This document shows positions 6,601 through 10,243 of a stretch of DNA of 10,243 bases, piece after piece (positions within the stretch are counted from its first letter, which is position 1; the number at the start of each line of letters is the position of its first letter). This stretch comes from JAVVPO01 sp036655715 (lineage in GTDB: Bacteria > Bacillota > Clostridia > Lachnospirales > Cellulosilyticaceae). The notes below the pieces were generated by a model. It had not been told where the DNA came from, ran no database searches, and saw nothing but the letters and a program-made list of their open reading frames with translations. Where the stretch lies: the NCBI GenBank assembly GCA_036655715.1, contig JAVVPO010000085.1:1-10243 (forward strand). Direction: 5' to 3'. Position numbers and translations under genes: made by a program.

Positions 6601-7887
6601 TTATTCATTTTCAGATTCTGCTCCATCTAATACTTCTTCTATAATAGGTGGCTCCTTTGAATCTAGCTCCTCAGTTTCTACTTCGTTTATTTCTTCCTTC
6701 TTATTTACTTGCTGCTCTTGTTGTTCTTGTGGCTCTTTTATTTCTTNNNNNNNNNNNNNNNNNNNNNNNNNNNNNNNNNNNNNNNNNNNNNNNNNNNNNN
6801 NNNNNNNNNNNNNNNNNNNNNNNNNNNNNNNNNNNNNNNNNNNNNNTTCTTGTGGCTCTTTTATTTCTTCTGTTTTCATGAGATCAGTTTCTAATGGATT
6901 TTCTGGTATCTCCTCTTTTGCCATTATACTTTGTGGATCTTTAATAATTCCGATAACTTCCTCGCTTGTTAACAGCTTAATCCCCTCTACTCCTTCTATG
7001 TAAATAGCATTGGTTCTATTTTTCAAATCAAGCCCCGTATTAATTACTGATTTAATACCTGGAATAATTACTTGATTAAGATCCTTCATAATAATAGCAA
7101 TAACTAAAGAAGGATTCGGTGCTGTCTTTATAGACTCTAATGAAACTTTCATTTTTTTAAGGGTTCCTAAATACTCTGTAAAATAGGAGTTAACCTCTTC
7201 ATAGATAATAGCAAATACTTCTCCCTGCATCTCTACCTCTTTAAATTTACTGGAAAATTCTTCAGATAAAACTGTTGCATCCTCTATAATAAGGCCTATC
7301 GTCTCTTCATTGATTTGGTTCATATCCATCACAATATTAATTAAAGAACTTAAACTACTAATAACGTAAACTTCCATCTCATGAGTTAACTTTTTTCTTT
7401 CATACCGAATAGGATCAGTCTCACTCTGATAGTACCTATTACCATCTAAAAAATAGTTCTCAACTAGATACTTTCCAATATAAATAATATCATCTGCTGT
7501 AATATCTACCGCTATTTCTACCCCTTCTTCTGTCACCTCCAGTATATCTTCTATCTCTGAAGTCGTTATTTCCTCTGTGCCACCTTCGCCTGTAGCTATC
7601 TCCTCCTTAGGCTCTTCTTTTTTTACTTCTTCCTTTTTCACCTCAGGTGGTTTCATTTCTACTTTTTCTGTTTTAATCTCTATATTTTCTTCTATAGCTA
7701 CCTCTTCAATTTTCTTTTCCACCTCTTTAAAAGCTGTTTCTACTTGTTTCTTTATAAGAGCATCTGTAATAGTCTCTTCCCTTGCTTTTACCTCAGTAAC
7801 CAGTTGATTGATTGTTCCACTAGCTATTTCTAAAGAGCCAAAAGACACTATTGCCAATATAATGACTTTGCTAATATTTCTAATCAT
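6601..7887 (-). CDS. Exported glutamate-rich repeat protein of unknown function, with assembly gap
   Basis: The ATG at 7887 follows AAGGAGG (7900-7894) by six bases. The N-terminus (basic MIRNISK, hydrophobic VIILAIVSFGSLEIA) is a probable signal peptide or anchor with no lipobox. Residues about 36-115 are Lys/Glu-rich with repeated KKEE and PKEE patterns. Residues about 120-315 form a less biased, probably helical domain (IIYIGKYLVENYFLDGN onward) with no motif I recognise. The C-terminal tail is acidic and carries EIKEPQE on both sides of the 100-N gap, then QEQQEQQ and a final acidic stretch. The given frame stays open across the gap only because 100 N are used; the true tail length is unknown. 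It is the last gene of the ABC operon, 11 nt after the permease stop, with its ribosome binding site overlapping that stop codon. A cell-surface or cell-wall-spanning role linked to the transporter is inferred, not shown. Confidence 0.75.
   Translation of the reverse strand: MIRNISKVIILAIVSFGSLEIASGTINQLVTEVKAREETITDALIKKQVETAFKEVEKKIEEVAIEENIEIKTEKVEMKPPEVKKEEVKKEEPKEEIATGEGGTEEITTSEIEDILEVTEEGVEIAVDITADDIIYIGKYLVENYFLDGNRYYQSETDPIRYERKKLTHEMEVYVISSLSSLINIVMDMNQINEETIGLIIEDATVLSEEFSSKFKEVEMQGEVFAIIYEEVNSYFTEYLGTLKKMKVSLESIKTAPNPSLVIAIIMKDLNQVIIPGIKSVINTGLDLKNRTNAIYIEGVEGIKLLTSEEVIGIIKDPQSIMAKEEIPENPLETDLMKTEEIKEPQEXXXXXXXXXXXXXXXXXXXXXXXXXXXXXXXXXXEIKEPQEQQEQQVNKKEEINEVETEELDSKEPPIIEEVLDGAESENE
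6724..6869. repeat. Direct repeat (23 nt identical) flanking the gap: likely collapsed tandem repeat
   Basis: The 23 bases at 6724-6746, immediately before the N-run, are identical to those at 6847-6869, immediately after it. Both encode EIKEPQE on the minus strand. Identical sequence abutting both sides of a gap is the expected result of an assembler failing in a tandem array, so more copies probably lie in the gap. Confidence 0.75.
6747..6846. other. Assembly gap (100 N)
   Basis: There are exactly 100 unknown bases, a conventional placeholder size, so the real length may differ. The reading frame of the minus-strand gene is preserved only if the true length leaves a remainder of 1 when divided by 3. 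Confidence 0.97.
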
Positions 7888-7898
7888 GCCCTTCCTCC

Positions 7899-8669
7899 TT
7901 AATGTTTTTTCTGTATACTAAAATCTTTATGATTAACCACTCTACTTGTAATGAGTAAAGTAATCACTGTTCCTATTATTAACAAACTATTTTGAAGCAT
8001 AAATGCACCTATACTTTTTTGTGCCATTATCTCAAATCCCATCACAAAGCTTATGCTTACTAAAATACCAATCACAAGTGAAAATAGTAATGCTAAAGCT
8101 TCTTTATTTGTTAATACAGAAAAAGCTATACTTACTGTTCCTGCAAATAAATATAAGAAAAAAACAGAAAGTAAAGATAGTCCTATCATTTGCATTGGCC
8201 CATAGGCAAAATTCCTCACTTCTTGCCCAAGTAGTACCTGTACATTCATAAAATCAGAACTCCACTGTGCACTATAAGGAAACACTTGATCACTAATTAA
8301 AAAGTTCATTCCAAATAATAATATAAAGAACATCAAGGTATAAAAAAGTAATGTAAGATATTTACCTGCCAACCATTTTGTGCGGCTACCGCATTTAATA
8401 ATATCTAGTGAACCGAAATTATCATCAAACATCAACCCACAAATGACAAATAAATAAAGTGGCAAATAAATATAAACTACACTTATTGTATCGTTCAAAA
8501 TAAGATAGGTTGTCTCAAGTGACGAAAAAGTAATAGATGTTGCATCTGATAAATTAACATATTTAGCTACACTTACGATTGCTACAAAAGCAAAGGCAAT
8601 AGCTACAAGACACCATCTTACTAGATTAAAACTTTCAGATATATTATAACTAATAATTCTTCTATTCAT
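7899..8669 (-). CDS. ABC transporter permease (second of pair), ABC-2-like, six helices
   Basis: The start is placed at the ATG at 8669 (MNRRIISYN, 256 residues), because AAGGAGG lies eight bases upstream. A longer frame opening at 8729 would overlap the preceding gene by 43 nt and add a charged, non-hydrophobic extension. Six hydrophobic segments lie at about 18-37, 61-80, 103-123, 160-184, 190-210 and 222-242. The cytoplasmic stretch GSLDIIKCGSRTKWLAGK (about 86-103) resembles the G-S-R-x-x-W-x-x-x-K coupling region of bacitracin/lantibiotic-type permeases. It is probably the membrane partner of the ATPase and of the other permease in the operon, forming a heterodimeric exporter. The substrate cannot be read from sequence. 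Its stop codon overlaps the ribosome binding site of the next gene. Confidence 0.85.
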   Translation of the reverse strand: MNRRIISYNISESFNLVRWCLVAIAFAFVAIVSVAKYVNLSDATSITFSSLETTYLILNDTISVVYIYLPLYLFVICGLMFDDNFGSLDIIKCGSRTKWLAGKYLTLLFYTLMFFILLFGMNFLISDQVFPYSAQWSSDFMNVQVLLGQEVRNFAYGPMQMIGLSLLSVFFLYLFAGTVSIAFSVLTNKEALALLFSLVIGILVSISFVMGFEIMAQKSIGAFMLQNSLLIIGTVITLLITSRVVNHKDFSIQKKH

Positions 8670-8686
8670 GTGATTTTCCTCCTTCT

Positions 8687-9412
8687 CTAAGCATTTATCC
8701 CAGGTCTCCTTATGTTTTCCTTCATCCACTTATAGCTTTTACTTAAAATCATAAGTCCTAGACTTAGGCCTATAAGTACACCAAACTGCATAAGAATATT
8801 CCCTCCATCAATTTTACTTGGTAATAGCCAAGGCGCAAAACTAAGCGGTGGATAATAAGCTTCAAGATTCAAGTAAGGAAATGCATAGATAAACAAAAGA
8901 TAAATAACTTGCGGCGCAACCGTTGGTATATAACGTTTGTCATTCACAAACGTTAAGCCATAGGCAATAGAGGCATAGCTAAATCCAAACATAAAATCTA
9001 AAATCACTATGCCAACTATTTGTTGCACAGATTCATAAGGTGAGAAAACCCTGCAAATTACAGCAAATAATAAAAGAGGTAGGGCAATAGCCATGCCTCC
9101 TATTACTCCGTTAGTTAGAAAACGTTTAAAATCATAATTCTTTCTATTTCCCTTTATAGCTAATAGCCTATGATAGCCACTATCTTCTTCTAACATCCTC
9201 ATATTACTATAAGGCAATGTTGCAAGTAATGGCGCAATAAAAGGCAAAATCAAAGACTGACAAACCATAAAAGCTCTAGTTGACTCATATGTTGTTTCAT
9301 TAAGTAGATAGTAACCTAAGGAAGAAACGAGTACCGCTAAGCTTATTCCTACAGAAGCCAAAAAGGTTGTTTCTGTAAATCCACGTTTAAAGTCTGTTAT
9401 GATAAACTTCAT
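8687..9412 (-). CDS. ABC transporter permease (first of pair), ABC-2-like, six helices
   Basis: This 241-residue integral membrane protein has hydrophobic segments at about 17-37, 47-67, 100-120, 131-153, 163-181 and 205-223. The cytoplasmic loop EEDSGYHRLLAIKGNRKNYDFKRF (starting about residue 75) sits between helices 2 and 3, where ABC-2 permeases contact the ATPase. The ATG overlaps the ATPase stop codon by one base (TAATG), and the ribosome binding site GAGGTGA (9423-9417) lies inside the ATPase gene, so translation is probably coupled. A 17-nt space separates it from the second permease. The two permeases are of similar size and topology but clearly diverged, as in LanE/LanG-type pairs. 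Confidence 0.85.
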   Translation of the reverse strand: MKFIITDFKRGFTETTFLASVGISLAVLVSSLGYYLLNETTYESTRAFMVCQSLILPFIAPLLATLPYSNMRMLEEDSGYHRLLAIKGNRKNYDFKRFLTNGVIGGMAIALPLLLFAVICRVFSPYESVQQIVGIVILDFMFGFSYASIAYGLTFVNDKRYIPTVAPQVIYLLFIYAFPYLNLEAYYPPLSFAPWLLPSKIDGGNILMQFGVLIGLSLGLMILSKSYKWMKENIRRPGINA

Positions 9413-10068
9413 TATTTCACCTCATCTACTGCAGTAATCACACCATTGTCAATGTAAAATAACTTATCACATAAAATTTGGATGTCTTCTTTGTTATGGC
9501 TAGCTAGTAATATAGTTACCTCTTTGTTTTGCTTAAGATTTTGGAAGAACTCTCTCATGCGCCCTACACTTTGCTCATCTAACCCATTCATAGGCTCATC
9601 TAATATAAGAAGCTTGGGTTTATTCATAATAGCCTGGGCTATTCCAAGTTTCTGTTTCATACCTAATGAATAGGTTTTTACTGGCTTATTATTATCAGCA
9701 TCTAGTCCTACTAATTTCATGCTATCTTTAACTTTTTGTACATCTGCTTTTTCCTTACTTAAGCTATTAAGTACTTTCAGATTTTTTAGCCCTGAGTAAT
9801 GAGGAATAAACCCTGGTGTTTCAATAAGTACGCCTATAGACTCTGGAAATCTTTTGGACTTTGTCATATTTATCTCATTAATATAAATATTTCCCTCTGT
9901 TGGTCTTAAAAGTCCTGTAAGTAGTTTGAAAATCACTGTTTTTCCAGATCCATTTCTTCCAACAAAACCATATATTTTACCTTTTTCTAACTCGAAATTA
10001 ATATCTTTTAGAACCTGTTCTTGTTTAAATCTTTTTGAAATATTTTCAAATTTAATGTATGATTCCAT
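9412..10068 (-). CDS. ABC transporter ATP-binding protein, bacitracin/lantibiotic-export (BcrA/LanF) type
   Basis: The start is placed at the ATG at 10068 (MESYIKFENISKRF, 218 residues), four bases after AGGAGG. The open frame extends 16 codons further without a ribosome binding site. Motifs: Walker A GRNGSGKT (37-44), a Q-loop position occupied by Glu in IGVLIETPGF (E83), signature YSLGMKQ (133-139, SLGMK in place of LSGGQ), Walker B LLILDE with D157 and E158, and H-loop H191 in ASHNKED. The LIE-x-P-x-F form and SLGMKQ are typical of the BcrA/LanF ATPases that power antibiotic self-protection exporters and related transporters. It should hydrolyse ATP at the inner membrane face to drive the two permeases encoded after it. 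There is no lantibiotic, two-component or GntR gene in the window, so a role in resistance is a family-level guess. Confidence 0.93.
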   Translation of the reverse strand: MESYIKFENISKRFKQEQVLKDINFELEKGKIYGFVGRNGSGKTVIFKLLTGLLRPTEGNIYINEINMTKSKRFPESIGVLIETPGFIPHYSGLKNLKVLNSLSKEKADVQKVKDSMKLVGLDADNNKPVKTYSLGMKQKLGIAQAIMNKPKLLILDEPMNGLDEQSVGRMREFFQNLKQNKEVTILLASHNKEDIQILCDKLFYIDNGVITAVDEVK

Positions 10069-10243
10069 AAATCCTCCTATGTATTTATATTTCATCAAAA
10101 AAATACTATTAAGCATCTCAATATTCTATCTTAATTTATATTTAGCTATATTTATTTTAATGTATCACTATGAAAATTATATAAATATACTTATACACTA
10201 TATCTTCTTACACCAAAAAGTCTCTCCAGACGCTGTTACACGT
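10069..10243. other. Non-coding region upstream of the ABC operon
   Basis: I see no supported reading frame here. Reading on the minus strand, a TATAAT-like element occurs in the AT-rich part around 10178-10184, but no convincing -35 lies at the right distance, so the operon promoter is not assigned. The ribosome binding site AGGAGG lies just before 10068. The last 43 bases are less AT-rich and contain a GTCT-GGAG-AGAC mini-hairpin on the minus strand whose role is unclear. Confidence 0.5.

Noticed and set aside
6648..6894. Plus-strand leucine-rich reading frames across the gap
   Set aside because: They are the antisense of the Glu/Lys/Gln-rich coding sequence, consist largely of unknown bases, and have no ribosome binding site.
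8670..8729. Longer N-terminus for the second permease starting at 8729
   Set aside because: It overlaps the previous gene by 43 nt and adds a hydrophilic stretch, whereas AAGGAGG is ideally placed before the ATG at 8669.
10170..10204. GntR/YtrA-type operator half-site AGTGTAT upstream of the ABC operon
   Set aside because: Only one half of the expected inverted repeat is present, and a 6-7 base match in AT-rich DNA is not informative.
10213..10240. Possible terminator hairpin (GTCT-GGAG-AGAC followed by TTTTT on the minus strand)
   Set aside because: The stem is only four base pairs before mismatches, too weak to call a terminator. The upstream gene is outside the window.
10201..10243. Minus-strand GTCTGGAGAGAC resembling part of a glycine riboswitch
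   Set aside because: Only the GGAGAGAC-like block is present. The downstream ACCGAAGG-type and CTCTCAGG-type conserved blocks are missing from the following AT-rich sequence, and the ABC operon is not a usual glycine target.

Overview
The window is AT-rich DNA with strong Shine-Dalgarno sites (AGGAGG/AAGGAGG), sigma-A-type promoters and short intergenic spaces. Protein character (GltD-like Fe-S flavoprotein, M13 peptidase, BcrA-type ABC transporter) points to a low-GC Gram-positive bacterium, most likely of the class Clostridia. I cannot name the genus from sequence alone. There are no rRNA or tRNA genes, CRISPR arrays, transposases or phage genes. One 100-base run of N (6747-6846) is an assembly gap inside a coding region.

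Layout. Positions 1-294 are a non-coding AT-rich leader ending in a promoter and an inverted repeat. They drive a stand-alone GltD/NfnB-like NAD(P)H oxidoreductase (295-1527, +), closed by a very strong bidirectional terminator (1560-1605). Facing it is a lipoprotein with two tandem PepSY domains (1628-2206, -). A divergent intergenic region then carries a 12-bp core match to the Gram-positive LexA/SOS box, placed over a promoter that reads into a 39-residue ORF with an ideal ribosome binding site (2464-2583, +). Next come a secreted or membrane-anchored M13 metallopeptidase (2615-4654, -) and, upstream of it on the same strand, an unrecognised 186-residue protein (4719-5279, -) with its own promoter. 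Divergent to that is a membrane-anchored endonuclease/exonuclease/phosphatase-fold protein (5486-6580, +), started by a TTG codon behind a near-consensus promoter. Its terminator overlaps its own last codons and also serves the converging operon.

The right third is a four-gene minus-strand operon: ABC ATPase (10068 to 9412), two six-helix permeases (9412 to 8687 and 8669 to 7899), and an exported glutamate-rich protein (7887 to 6601). Spacings are a 1-nt overlap, 17 nt and 11 nt, so the genes are very probably co-transcribed. The ATPase/permease pair resembles bacitracin or lantibiotic self-protection exporters (BcrAB/LanFEG type). The fourth protein belongs to no family I recognise, and it holds the assembly gap within an apparent EIKEPQE repeat.

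No complete, clearly new system is evident. The two loci most worth following are the putative SOS-controlled small ORF and the ABC operon with its exported acidic repeat protein.
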